From Castanea sativa (lineage: Eukaryota; Streptophyta; Magnoliopsida; Fagales; Fagaceae): a stretch of DNA of 64,000 nucleotides. Position numbers and translations under genes: made by a program. Positions 1-25,619 of this stretch are shown one piece after another. Numbering within the stretch: the stretch's first letter is position 1; each line of letters begins with the position of its first letter. The DNA is taken from assembly GCF_040712315.1 (NCBI RefSeq), contig NC_134020.1, positions 33,825,751 to 33,889,750 of the forward strand. Direction: 5' to 3'. The notes under the pieces are model-generated. The model was not told the origin of the DNA and did not search any database. It saw nothing but the letters and a program-made list of their open reading frames with translations.

Positions 1-840
1 CTCTAAGCCATATTCATCAAATCACAATAGTAAAATGAAAGCTAAAAGAGTAAGGAAGAGAAATGCAAACACAAGATAACACGCAGATGTGTTATTGAAG
101 AGGAAACCAAAAAACTCGGCAAAAAACCTCTTCACCACCCTCCAAGTGGTAAATCGATCCACTAGACAATAAGTTGGTATACACGAATAGCAAGAGACCC
201 TCCAAGCCTAATCTATCCAGTACACCTAAGCCCTCCAAGCTCCTACTCCAACAAGGCTTCTCGGAACCATGTCTTGTCTAACTTTTCGGATCTCGCAATG
301 CGCCCGATTGCATCCACCAAAGCTTGGCTTCTTCTAATACTTCCCAGCAGCACCAAAACCTCACTAGACACTCAGATTGGGTGTGGTAAGTATTTGGGCT
401 ATTAATCTCTCAAGGATATGGATATGGAGAGGTAGGAGTATGAGGAAAACCACAAAGGATTGCGTAGATGATTGTGGGAATACAATCTCTAACTCTCAAG
501 TGTGTTTGCTAGGGTTTTCTCTCTGAAAAGTACTCTTTACAATATGTGGGTAATGTGGGTATATATAGTGTGGGTGAAGACATGGTAGAGCAGATAAGGC
601 AAAATAGTAAAACAAAATTTTTTGCGGGTATCTCACGAGAAGGCCTTACTCGCGAGATTCTCACGAAAACCAGCTATCACCAGATTGTCATGACTCTTTG
701 CATTCCAGTCATATGCTCTTCACGTGGCTTACTTCACGGGAAGTTTACTCGCGAGATACCCGCGAAAACCACTCATTCTTCAATGCAAGCTTGACTCTTC
801 ACACTCTCTCTCACACACAACCCATACAATGAAATCCCAC
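1..840 (-). mobile_element. Probable LTR-retrotransposon end, remnant
   Basis: Read on the minus strand this stretch resembles the U3-R-U5-leader part of an LTR element. A TATA-like ACTATATATAC lies near 553-563, followed downstream by a CT/GA-rich transcript-like stretch and a long non-coding leader towards position 1. The upstream part (600-790) holds several palindromic CGCGAGA / TCTCACGAGA words. No coding domain, second LTR or target duplication is visible in the window, so the family is unknown. The short ORF at 546-794 looks incidental. Confidence 0.35.
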
Positions 841-1003
841 ATAACATACAGGGTATACATGACTGAACAAAATTACAATCAAATTTGACACGGAATTAAA
901 GTCAACACAAAATATTTGTAAATAACAACTTTACAAAAACGAACAACAATCATTTCCTATAAATAAATAAAAAGTTATATATTGATATTGTGGAAGCAAA
1001 AAT

Positions 1004-1560
1004 CATGTTATTTAGAAATCATGTCTTAAAAATACTATTTCAATTCTAAATATTAGTTCTGTTATCAGACATCCAAACACTTAAGGTATGGATATCTCTA
1101 ACACAAAAATTCAATAAAATTCATGTTATATAGAAATCATATCTTAGAAAGACTATTTCAGTTCTACATATTAGTTTGCATATCTTTAAGGCAAAAATGC
1201 AATAGTATTCATGCTATACACAATTTATGTCTTAGAAACACTATTTCAATTTAGGTATCAGACATCTAAACCTTAAAATTTTTAAGACAACAATTCAATA
1301 GAATTCATGTTATACAAAAATAATGTCTTAAAAACACTATTTTAGTTCTAAATATCAATTTGGATTTCAGACATTCAAACCTTTAAGGTTTGGATATTTC
1401 TAACTCAAAAATTCAATATTATTCATGTTATATAGAAATTGTCTTAGAAACACTATTTCAATTCTACATATCAGTTTGGATATCTCTAATGCAAAAATTC
1501 AATAGTATTCATGTTATACAGAAATTATGTCTTAGAAACACAATTTTAATTTAACATCAA
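1004..1560. repeat. Degenerate tandem repeat, six units of about 86-118 bp
   Basis: A unit containing CATGTTATA, then (A)TGTCTTAGAAACACTATTT, then TCAGTTTGGATATCT recurs with starts near 1004, 1122, 1210, 1306, 1424 and 1510. Spacings are 118, 88, 96, 118 and 86 bp. The longer units carry an extra segment with CAGACATCCAAAC and TTAAGG. No gene is visible in it. Confidence 0.85.
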
Positions 1561-1974
1561 AACCTAAGTAGTGTACACTGTGGATGCTTGGGGGAAAGTG
1601 AAGGTGAAGTTAGAAGATTGTTTCATCACATCAATATAGATTTTCCTCTTTCATTTCCCTTTCAAAAAACCAAGAATACCCAAAACCCAAATGTCTATTT
1701 TCGATTTCCCCATTATATTCCCTTAAGCTAGAAGCTCAACTAGACCATAATAGCCCATCTTTTGAAGAACTCAACTGGATCATTGGGGGAAGGCGAGGGT
1801 TGTGTCTTTGGCTGAGCCCACCTCTTCCATTAACGCTAGAGACCACCCATGCTCTTCAAGAACACAACCAACCTTCATTATTCATGTTCTTCAAGAACCA
1901 TCATTTGGGAACTCAAGAGAGAGAGTGAGCTTGAGTCTAATATCAGCAAGTGTTTGGTCATTTGACTGACTTAT
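1561..1974. other. Spacer, nothing recognised
   Basis: I see no coding exon, RNA gene or clear repeat boundary here. The sequence is mixed-composition plant spacer leading into the hAT-like element that follows. Confidence 0.5.
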
Positions 1975-1981
1975 TCTTGGA

Positions 1982-3617
1982 CATGGTTTTGAAACTCGAA
2001 CCAGACTGTACGGTACGACCGAAAAAACCTTGAACCGCTCATTTTTGTGCTTCTTTTAGCCTCAAGAACCGCTCTATAGGAAAAAAGCAGGGACCCGTGC
2101 AAACCGCGGTCAGACCTCACAGTTCTGAGAATCGTGATCAGACTGCTTCTCACAGTTCCCTACTTCCCTTTGAATCTAAACCTAAAAATAAAATAAAAAA
2201 CACACAGAAAAACAAGCTTTAAATTTTACTCCTTCAGAGAACATCATGCAGCTCCCTTTCTTCAGAAACTCTTCTCTTGGGCGAAGTAAGCTTTAAATTC
2301 TGCCACAGCCATAAGACTTCAGATCGTTATCGGCTAAAGCGGGAGGAGAGATTGTCATTGAAAAGAGCGATCTGGACGAGCTAGTGAATGATGGCGAGAA
2401 TGGAAGGCCAGTGGTGAGGAGTACCAGGGGCTTTAAGAATGGATTTGTTGAATTTGAAAGGGTAATTTAGGGATTTGAGCAAGAAGGGGAGATCTTCGTC
2501 GAGTTTGGAGGAGGAAGGGAACTAGAGACGAGAGGGGAGATCTTCTGGCTTTATTCTCCACCGGTAATGTGTGTGTGACAGGGTGAGAGTATGAGAGAAA
2601 GAGAGCTAGAGATGAAGAAAGAAAAATAAAAGCAGAGAGGAGTGGGAATGGGGATGAGGATGGGGATACGTGTGTGGAGGATAAAAAAAAGTGAAAAAAA
2701 ACGTATGGTCCGTATGGATGCAAGGAAAGAAAGGATAAAGAATAAAAAGAATAAAAAATCCCAATTAAATGTTACCACAATATTTTCACAATAAATTTTA
2801 AATAACAGAAAATTATTAGTTAATATTGGTGAGTAAAAAAATAATTTTAATGGTAGGTTCAAATTAGAACTAGTAACAACTTTTCACATAAATTTTGTTG
2901 TGAAAGTATTGTTAAAAATGTTGTAGACTTCTTCGCTGCTTCTGAACACTTCTTCTTTACTGTTGTGTGCTTTAGTCTCAACCACTTATATTTGCTTTGC
3001 TGTCAACTACTAACATATAATGCTTGCTTGCTATCTAGCACTTCCTTCTTGAGTTTTGTAATTTATTTAACTTTAACAATTTTTAAATGCATGGACATCT
3101 TCAGATCTAGGTTTTGATTTTTTTTGTTAATTCATAATAAATGGTGAACATTGACTATTCAAATGGGCTTGGGAGTTGGGAAAAAAAATGATCCGCGGTC
3201 AAATGGGCTTGGCCATGAGCAAATAAACTAATTTGTCTCTTAACTATTTTATTGAGTTTTAGAAAATAAAAATTATTGGGTACTAAAGTGTACTTTGTCA
3301 TGACTTAAAAATAACTTAAAAACTCAATAGCTATTTATGTTTTTTTAGACTTTAATAATTCTTATTTGTATTATGAAATTTATGTTATAAAAAATACTAT
3401 CTATATTTGTTTTGGATTATTTTAGTTAAATTTTCAATTTTTATTTATTTAGTATATTTATTTATAATTTAAATAATTATTAAATTAATTATGAAGTCAT
3501 TATGGTTCAACCTCAGTTTGACCCCGGTTCAACCTTGATTTGACCCCAGTCCAACCTTAAAAACCTCGAACCTCTTACTTTTATGGTTCATTGAACGGTC
3601 CGAGTTTCAAAACCATG
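1982..3617. mobile_element. Non-autonomous hAT-like transposon, 1.6 kb
   Basis: The ends are perfect 17 bp inverted repeats: CATGGTTTTGAAACTCG at 1982-1998 and its complement at 3601-3617. The same 7 bases, TCTTGGA, flank both ends (1975-1981 and 3618-3624), close to the 8 bp duplication expected of hAT elements. No transposase ORF is visible, so it would depend on another element. Near the left end the sequence is rich in AACC/GGTT-type words, as in the smaller relative at 45308-45469. A further MITE sits inside it at 2771-2928. Confidence 0.75.
2771..2928. mobile_element. Small inverted-repeat MITE nested in the hAT-like element
   Basis: The left arm (CCACAATATTTTCACAATA) is approximately complementary to the right arm (TGTGAAAGTATTGTTAAAAA), giving a hairpin-like element of about 150 bp with no coding capacity. 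It resembles the element at 35600-35774. Ends are approximate and no clear target duplication was seen. Confidence 0.5.
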
Positions 3618-3821
3618 TCTTGGATAATATGAAGAATGCTTACTTAGAATTGGCATAGCTGACTATATTATATTTCAATGTTTTCTGTAGCCGTGTAGCA
3701 TTTGTGTGTACAAGTGTGTGCATTTTGGTGTGTGAAATAGACAAGCCCGGTATCATGTTAGTTTAAAGTAATTAGAATTCACCAAACATGTGTTGATTAA
3801 ATTAATTATCTAATTTGGCTT

Positions 3822-3852
3822 TGTATGTATGTATGTATGTATGTATGTATAT
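3822..3852. repeat. (TATG)n microsatellite
   Basis: About seven tandem TATG/GTAT units, directly before the left end of the MITE at 3858. Confidence 0.9.
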
Positions 3853-3857
3853 ATTTA

Positions 3858-4568
3858 GGTGGCGTTTGGTACGAGGTAATGTTTTAGGATTCCCAAGAAT
3901 GTTTAAAGATTCTCATGTTTGGTTGCAAATTATGCTAGGGAATCAGATGTCAGGGGAATCCTTAAACCCCTCTCAGTAGGAATGTGGATTCCCTTTAAAA
4001 CAGGTGGGAATCCAGATTCCCAAACTTAAAAGAAATTGTATTTTTTATAAATTGACAATTTTAACCCTTTTTCCTTATCATTTAAGCAATTAAGATAAAC
4101 TATAAAACAAATTATCAATATCTTCTCTCTTGTCTTTATCTTTTCCCGCCAAAACAACATAAACAGGATAAATAACTCTGCTAATAATTATTTTTGTATT
4201 ATTCTTGTCATTTTGAAATGTTAGATCACAGTTTTAATGAATGTGTTGCTAATTGATAGTTTATATAATGTTTTTTATCTATCTATTTAGAGTAAGATAT
4301 TTTTTTAAAGGACTAATTAATAGTTTATATATATTTTTTCATTATTTATTTAAAGGAGGATTTTTTTTTAATGGGCTTGGTACTTCACATTCAAATCTAA
4401 GGACAAAATGGAAAAAACAAATAATTCATTTAAGATTCCTAGGAATACACCAAACATTATCATCTCACATTCCTGGAAATCTCCCAATAAAACCAAACAT
4501 AGGAATAGCTACATTCCTGGGAATCTAGATGTCAGGAGTAATGTGGATTCTCCGTACCAAACGCCACA
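3858..4568. mobile_element. PIF/Harbinger-like MITE, 711 bp
   Basis: The left end GGTGGCGTTTGGTACG and the complement of the right end TGTGGCGTTTGGTACG match at 15 of 16 positions. Both are flanked by TTA (3855-3857 and 4569-4571), the target duplication typical of PIF/Harbinger elements. Inverted similarity extends further inside (GATTCCCA-type words on both arms). It has no transposase, and the ORF at 4253-4528 is low-complexity and not a gene. Confidence 0.8.
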
Positions 4569-4908
4569 TTAGTGTTATAAAGGGCTTAATAGACCTTTTA
4601 ATGTAGCCAGGACATGAATTTAAGGGGAAAAAAAAAATCACTTTTCATTAAAGTAAACCGACTTTCTTAATAGTTTACACAAATCAATCAAGGAAGACGT
4701 TGGTTGATTTTAAACCTTAGTGGAGGGGATTGAACTTGACCCAATATCTTTGGGGACAAAGTGCAATTAACCCTAAAATCAAAGAAAGACCCAAATGCAA
4801 AATGTCAACAAACAAAAAAAACAAACATCGAAGAACTGGCTGCCACTGCAAACGTAATCAAAGAAAAACCCACGACCAACTTGAAAGATGTGAACTCAAA
4901 CTAACTCA

Positions 4909-5269
4909 ACAGTCCCAATGTGCAAATGTAAGACCCAAAACAATGAAACATTTTGTTCCCATAGTTTTCTCAGCAACCAGACCAACTCTGATTTTGATAA
5001 TAAAATAAATCAAACTACAAAGAAAACAATGTCGAGAGAGGATTTAGATTCAAGGTCAACACTACAAATGTGACATCAGGAAGCTTAAGTCTGAGCTCCG
5101 GCTTTCACTATTTTTTATTCAGAAAACCCAACGTCAGTGACTCAATGACTATGGCTATGGCTGTCATCACCATTTTCAATGACAAATTCAAATTCTTGAG
5201 CGCTCCTAATAAAGACTTGGTCAGCAAGATACCACCCTTTCACTAGGTCTAATCTAAAGTTTCAAACTT
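4909..5269. repeat. Direct repeat copy 1 (361 bp)
   Basis: This segment, from ACAGTCCCAATGTGC to AAGTTTCAAACTT, is repeated in the same orientation at 5893-6279 with only scattered differences. It is non-coding as far as I can see. Its second copy lies about 290 bp before the first recognisable 5' UTR exon of the receptor kinase, so it may be duplicated promoter or upstream-exon sequence. Confidence 0.9.
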
Positions 5270-5892
5270 GAAAAAATCTGAACTTTCGCTGGTAGGGACA
5301 ATGAAGGTATGGGTGAGGGGATCGTCTGAATCAGTGGCCGCCAATGTGGGGATCGTTGCCGATAGAGTGAGGGTTTCGGTGTCTGAAGGAGGAGAGTGTT
5401 TGAGTGCGAGGAAGGAGGAGAGCGTTTGAGGGTGAGAGTGTTTGAGAGCAAGAGTGTTTGAGTGTGAGGGAGAGTGATTTGGGTGTTTGAGTGAGAGTGT
5501 TTGAGAGTGAGAGTGAGTTTTGTGTTTGAACTATAAGAGTGACGAGTGAGGCGTTTGAAAGCAAACGTGACTAGTTTTGTGTTTGAAAGTGAGAGTGACG
5601 AGTGAGGTGTTTGAAAGAAAATGTTGGTTTTGAATGTTCAGATTTTGAATCTTATAAACTCGAGTGCAAATTTCGAGTCTTATAAACTCGATTTCTACGT
5701 GGCTAAATTTGGTTCACATGGAAAATTTGTCCACGTAACGGTATGACAAAAATCCGAACTCAAGCTTTAGAAGCTCGAGTTCTATATTGATCTCGAGTTT
5801 TAATAACTCGAGATGTTAGTTTTCCAGATTGTTTTAAAACGTGACAACTAATGAAATTGTTTGATATTTAAGATTAATTGGGAAAAAAATTC
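5270..5892. other. Spacer between direct repeats, low complexity plus CTCGAG palindromes
   Basis: The first part (about 5395-5615) is an irregular GTGTTTGAG/GAGAGTGA repeat. The second part (about 5640-5815) has several palindrome-like words such as TATAAACTCGAG and CTCGAGTTTTAATAACTCGAG-type arms. The ORFs that cross this segment follow the low-complexity repeat and show no protein family. Confidence 0.6.
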
Positions 5893-6279
5893 ACAGTCCC
5901 AATGTGCAAATATAAGATCCAAAACAATGAAACATTTTGTTCCCATAGTTTTCTCAGCAACCAGACCAAATCTGGTTTTTTTTTTTTTTTGAGAATGAGA
6001 CCAAATCTGGTTTTGATAATAAAATAAATCAAACCACAAAGAAAACAATGTAGAGAGAGGATTTAGATTCAAGGTCAACACTACAAATGTGACATCAGGA
6101 AGCTAAAGTCTGAGCTCTGGCTTTCACTATTTTTTATTCAGAAAACCCAACGTCAGTGACTGTGACTATGGCTGTCATCACCATTTTCAATGACAAATTC
6201 AAATTCTTGAGCGCTCCTAATGAAGACTTGGTCAGCAAGATACCACCCTTCACTAGGTCTAATCTAAAGTTTCAAACTT
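5893..6279. repeat. Direct repeat copy 2 (387 bp)
   Basis: Second copy of the segment at 4909-5269. It is longer because GACCAAATCTGGTTTT is itself duplicated around a T-run near 5965-6015, and it lacks a few bases near the CAGTGACTCAATGAC site. The near identity suggests a fairly recent duplication. Confidence 0.9.
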
Positions 6280-6570
6280 CTGCTCTAATATTCAATTGTA
6301 GTCTATCATATCTGCTTGCTTAACTTTTTTTTCAAACTATTCAATCTTAATATATGTGAACATTTTGATGACAATTTTGCTACTTTGTTTCTTCTCAAGT
6401 TGTAAGTAAGGGACAACAACTCTGAGTGATTCTCTTATTTTGTTTGAGTATTCATTCATATATTTATCCACCAGTACTGTAATGGTTTTTTTTTTTTTCC
6501 AGTTAAACTGAATTGCTTTAGAATTTATTTGTGTGAGTTTTGATAGTTGTTTCTTCATTCTTGTTATTAG

Positions 6571-6654
6571 GTGGAGCACTTGGGTACTACCAGAAATTCC
6601 CGACTTGGTTACTAAGAGAAATTTGAGAGCTCTGGTGTTCTCTGTGTTAGTGAG
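6571..6654 (+). other. 5' UTR exon of the LRR receptor kinase (probable)
   Basis: A pyrimidine-containing stretch ending in TTATTAG at 6564-6570 looks like a splice acceptor. The 84 bases that follow contain no ATG before the start codon at 6655. This implies at least one upstream non-coding exon, which I could not place. Confidence 0.5.
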
Positions 6655-19242
<12,588 letters not shown>

Positions 19243-19865
19243 AAAACATCTTGGAAAATTGGTTGTATCAAAACCTGAGGTTGCTATTATTTAGAAATTT
19301 TGAACTGGGAATGGTATTTACAATCACCTTGATTGTTTACGTTGTGTAAAGTCTCACTCTTATTATTCTTCATTACAATTTTTTTTTTCTTGAAAAGTAA
19401 TGTAGTTAGAGCACTAGGTGGTGTAATATTGTTGGTTTAAAAACTAACATCATACTTTGTAATATAAACAGGTTGTAGTGAAATTGTGAAATACAATTAA
19501 TAAGAAACATAATTCTATCTCAATCACGTTAATGGAGTATCTGCTATGTGATTCAATACAAGGGGACACTGTGCTGCAGCTATAACCAAAAAGAACATAT
19601 TGAAGTGCTATCTTTGAAATCTGGTTTTACATAAACATTTATATGATCACAATGTGGTCTTCCTAACAATGCAGTCTTCACCATAGATGACGGATGTTAT
19701 TAAACATCCTAGCCATTAATAAACCAACAAACTTAAGGCGCTTGTTAGGAGATGGTACTTATTAGGTGTAACAAGGATGATCATGTCCCGTGTCACATAG
19801 AATGGATTCCACATGTGTAAGACACCCCTAGGTTAGAGGGGACATAGTTATCATGTTACATAACG

Positions 19866-20034
19866 AGTAATGCTAAGAACACAACAAATCTCACAACTTT
19901 TGTCACAAATTGTCATGTAGTAAGTTGTGAATGGTAGAGGTGTGGACCCACCATTTAACCTCTACCGCTCACAATTTACCACATAATGAGTTATAGCAAA
20001 AATTGTGTAATTTTTTGTGTCCCTAGCAATTTTT
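19866..20034. mobile_element. Inverted-repeat MITE, about 169 bp
   Basis: The left arm (TGCTAAGAACACAACAAATC through AGTTGTGAATGGTAGAGGT) is the approximate complement of the right arm (ACCTCTACCGCTCACAATTT through GTGTCCCTAGCAA), so the element folds into one long hairpin. It lies between the kinase and RPL10 and has no coding potential. Confidence 0.7.
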
Positions 20035-20627
20035 CTTATATAAAACCCCTTTTTTCCTTATTACAAGTCAACTAGCATTAAATCCAGGAGATCCCTAGAG
20101 GCCATCCAATATAAGATTGACTAGGTTCTTGCAGTAGGGCTAGTTGGATCCAGATTATTAAGGCCCATCTCAAGTGTGGGCTTATGGAGGGTCTTGGCAA
20201 CAAACAAAACTAGGACAAATTGAGTCCAAGACTTAGAAAGCCCAAAATGGTGTAGTTGATGGTCTTTTAAAAGCCCAAGTCCATCTTAACCAGGATAGAT
20301 CCAAACTAGTTGAGTATGGTTGATGATACAAGACAGGCACACCATTGGTTTGACATCACCGAAGTATAGCCAACGTGCATGGAGTACCCTTTTGTACGGG
20401 GGAAAAAATGTTGTAAACAAAACTTTGGCTACTTCATTCTCTAATTGTCCACATAAACAAAAAAGCATGTCATGACTCATGAGTATTAATGGGCTTTAGT
20501 AAAGAAGGTATTTGCTATCAAATGATACCGTGTCAGTGATATTAAAATTCAATAAGTGTGAAACATGTTAGCAAAAAATAACTATCTTACTAACAAATGA
20601 GAAGGCATGTTAGTGAGTAGTTATTTT
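20035..20627. other. Spacer, nothing recognised
   Basis: No exon, RNA gene or clear repeat is seen here. The minus-strand ORF at 20286-20480 has no recognisable protein features. Confidence 0.5.
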
Positions 20628-21560
20628 CAAGGTCGTCAAAGGCAAAAGGCGGCCTTAAGGTGCCAAGGCCTTGTATTGCCCAAGGCGACGAAGCACCAAA
20701 AAGGCACCAGCTCAAGTGAAGCAAGGCAACAAATTCTAAATATAGTTTTTTTTACATATAGGGTTCGAATCTAATGTATTTGATGTATAAGAATACTATA
20801 TAAATAAATCTAAATTTGTTCCTAGTGGATAGGAGCTGGTCTATAAAACCATTTTTTGGTTTTGAATCCCAACAGAGCCTATGTTTGCGACAAACAATTA
20901 ACACATGCATTATGCATCATACTCATAAATCACCATAAAAAATTAGTCTCCATCCAAATATCAACTAAGTCTGAATATTAAACTAAGATATTGTTCATAA
21001 CTTCATATTAGAAAGATAGGGGAGTGTTGTTGTGAGATAGTCAGAGTTCGAGAGAGAAGGGTAAGGGGAAAAAAAAAAAAAGCAGAGAAAAATAGAGAGG
21101 AAAGAGTTGTTGGAGATAGTCAGAGTCTGAGAGAGAGAGAGAGAGTGTGTGTAAAAAAAAACATAAAAGAATAAAAATATTACCCAAGAAGAAGAAAGAG
21201 CAATGCGCTGATTTGAAAGTTGCTGAATAGCGTTGTTGAAGAGTGGTTCCTGAAGATTCTTTTGAATATTTTTTTTATATTAATTTATTTGAACTAGTGA
21301 GTGACAGTCCATCCCCACTAAGGATAACAAGTTTAAAACCAACCTTGCAGCTCTTTAAATTTACAAAACATGCAATTAGTGGCTTTAAAAGCCAAAATTT
21401 ACTAAGGCTCTCACCTCTTGCCTAATAAAAAAAAAATGGGCAAGCGCCTAGGCTCCAAAGGCAAGCGCCTTGCCAAAGATGCCTTGCCTCAGTGCCTTTG
21501 AGGCGATTTTATGGCATCTTGCCTCACCTGGGCACCTAGACAAGCGCCCAAAATGTCTTT
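20628..21560. mobile_element. Putative non-autonomous transposon with GGCG/GCCTTG-rich ends
   Basis: Both ends are dense in AAGGCG, GCCTTGCC and GGCAAG words in opposite orientations (left about 20640-20720, right about 21440-21555), around an AT-rich core with GA-rich runs. The pattern suggests subterminal inverted repeats of a non-autonomous DNA transposon. Exact ends and target duplication could not be fixed. Confidence 0.45.
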
Positions 21561-22013
21561 TAACTACACAAATTATTTTTAAATACATATTTCTTGTTTA
21601 TTTTGGACTACAATAATTATGCAAGAATTTTGATGATACGAGTTCACTCACTACTTTTTCTTCCTTTCTTATCTTTTTTTTCTTTGTTAAGGGATAAGCC
21701 GCGATGTGCTAGTAGGCCTTAATTTCCCATAGCATGAAAGTAGGTGACAAAAATGTCAAAACATAGGCAAATTAGAGAAGTGGGGTACGTCTGAATGTAG
21801 CCACCATTCGTACCAGATTAGAACTGTCTCATCAGATTATAAAACTCGGTTTGGACACCTCTTTCACTCCTTAACAAAAACCTTGGCAAAGAAGTAAAAG
21901 ACTATATCTAAAAACTAGTTGGTGGTCCAACCTAGGCCCAAATTTAAATATAAAAAAATAAAAAAAAATAGAGACGGGTCCAAGAAGGTAACAGAGTTGA
22001 AAACAATCGTGGT

Positions 22014-22226
22014 TGGGCTGGGCTAGGCTGTAGTAATTATCAAATTGGACAAAGCCGTGTTTATGTATCCAAATTCTAAAGTGGGCTATAAGAATCTGAC
22101 GCATGCCCACACGTATTTACTATTTAGGGTTTTACCCAGAAAACAAGTCAGCTTCTTCTTCATTGTGTATATATAGATAAACCCCAGAACCATTTCTTCC
22201 TCCTCCTCTGTTTATTTTAGGGTTTT
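22014..22226 (+). promoter_or_regulatory. RPL10 promoter and 5' UTR: site II, telo-boxes and TATA
   Basis: TGGGCT site II elements occur at 22014-22019, 22019-22024 and 22082-22087. Telo-box-like TTTAGGGTTT lies near 22123-22132 and again near 22216-22225. A TATA-like GTATATATAG is near 22167. Site II plus telo-box is the known arrangement in plant cytosolic ribosomal protein genes, where TCP and telo-box-binding factors link expression to growth. The second telo-box sits in the 5' leader, about 40 bp before the start codon. Confidence 0.75.
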
Positions 22227-22265
22227 ATTAGCTCGTTGCCGCAGACTCAGCTCAGACCTTTCGCC

Positions 22266-24350
<2,085 letters not shown>

Positions 24351-24746
24351 GATATACTGTTGCCTAAGAAGTGAAAAGCATTACTGTTTAAGTTTTGATC
24401 GGTGTTATAGAAGGTATCTGAAGTACCTCTTTTGTTTTTGTAATGGATTGTGTATTAGGTATTTTTGGATGTGTTTGTTTTGTGGATTTACAAAGTTTTT
24501 TTAATGTTTGGAATAATTCATTTTCGTAAATTTCTTTAGCCTTTGTGTTCTTGGCATTATTTAGCTTCTTATGTTTTGTTAAAGTTCTCTGAAATCTTTC
24601 AAACTGTTTCTACACCTTATCATTCTTTTTAATTTTATTGTCAAAACATATCCCTCCTTTATGTGGATTTTGTTCTTTTGCTCAGTTTTTCAGCATAATA
24701 GTGTTGAATACGGATTTTCAAGAAGTGATAATTCATTGGGTTGGGC

Positions 24747-24840
24747 TTGTGTCTAGTAGCCAATTCCATTGGACATGTTGAGATGCGGACACTTGTCCGT
24801 ATCCTAGCATGTCCAATGGAATTGATCACTGGACACAAGT
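24747..24840. repeat. Inverted repeat, 32 bp arms
   Basis: The left arm 24747-24778 and right arm 24809-24840 share a core of CAATTCCATTGGACATG and its complement, and continue to CTTGTGTC / GACACAAG with a few mismatches. The loop is 30 bp. It lies about 400 bp downstream of the RPL10 stop codon. It may be a tiny MITE or a hairpin in the downstream transcript; no target duplication was identified. Confidence 0.75.
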
Positions 24841-25149
24841 CTCTCCCTAATTCTTTAACCCACTGGGTTGTCAAATTTGCTATCTGTAATGTTTTTAGCA
24901 GACAATCAAATGAATCTTGATGAGTTTGACACTCAGTTTCTTGGAAGTTTAAACTACCAAGTTATGGTCATTATTGGGATCATGATTGTATCATCAACAC
25001 TTGTTTTGTGCAGAGGCACAAAAGACGTAAAACCGAAAATATTCACATATTCACGGTTTCTACAAGAACTAATTTCATGAACAGGGAATTTGAAATATGA
25101 AGATGAAACAAAAGGAGAATTGATTGGAATATGCCAAACTAGCATATGC

Positions 25150-25310
25150 CAAACGAGAATCGATTGGATCGCCCAGTTAAAGTTTATTTGAATCGATTGG
25201 ATCGCCTAGGTAAATTTCACACGCCTAGTTGAAAGTTTATTTGAATCGATTGGATTGCCTAGGCAAATTTCACATCTTTTTAGGCAAATTTCACATCTTT
25301 TATCTTCGAT
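25150..25310. repeat. Short irregular direct repeats (GAATCGATTGGAT)
   Basis: GAATCGATTGGATCGCC occurs at 25157 and 25190 and a variant at 25243. AAAGTTTATTTGAATCG and GCCTAGG(T/C)AAATTTCACA also repeat between them. The segment is non-coding. Confidence 0.75.
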
Positions 25311-25619
25311 GATATGATGCATTGAATTTTCAATGTAAAACCCTTTTTCACCTAAACCCCTTTTTCACCTAAACCAAATGGAGAACGTTATCTTCAAATC
25401 AGTCTTGGACTAATAAGGAAAAGGATAAAACTTAAGTAAAATGTAAGTTTTTCTCTTAAAATTCAGTCAAATGTAGTTTTTTTTTATCATGAGATTAAAG
25501 TGTATTTTTATTTAAGTAATTACATTACTGAATTTTAAGAAGAGAATTTAAAGAACATCTAAGTACTATATCTAAGTTTTGCCCTTAGACAAATCAATAT
25601 TCTTCTCTACCATATAACT

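Noticed and set aside
2433..2862. Two overlapping Ser/Leu/Phe-rich minus-strand ORFs
   Set aside because: They come from GA-rich low-complexity DNA inside the hAT-like element.
5254..5564. Minus-strand ORFs rich in Ser, Leu, Thr and Asn
   Set aside because: A reading of the GTGTTTGAG minisatellite, not a gene.
4909..6279. Interpreting the 361 bp direct repeats as LTRs of a tiny retrotransposon (TRIM)
   Set aside because: The repeats lack TG/CA ends, a primer binding site and a polypurine tract, and I saw no target duplication.
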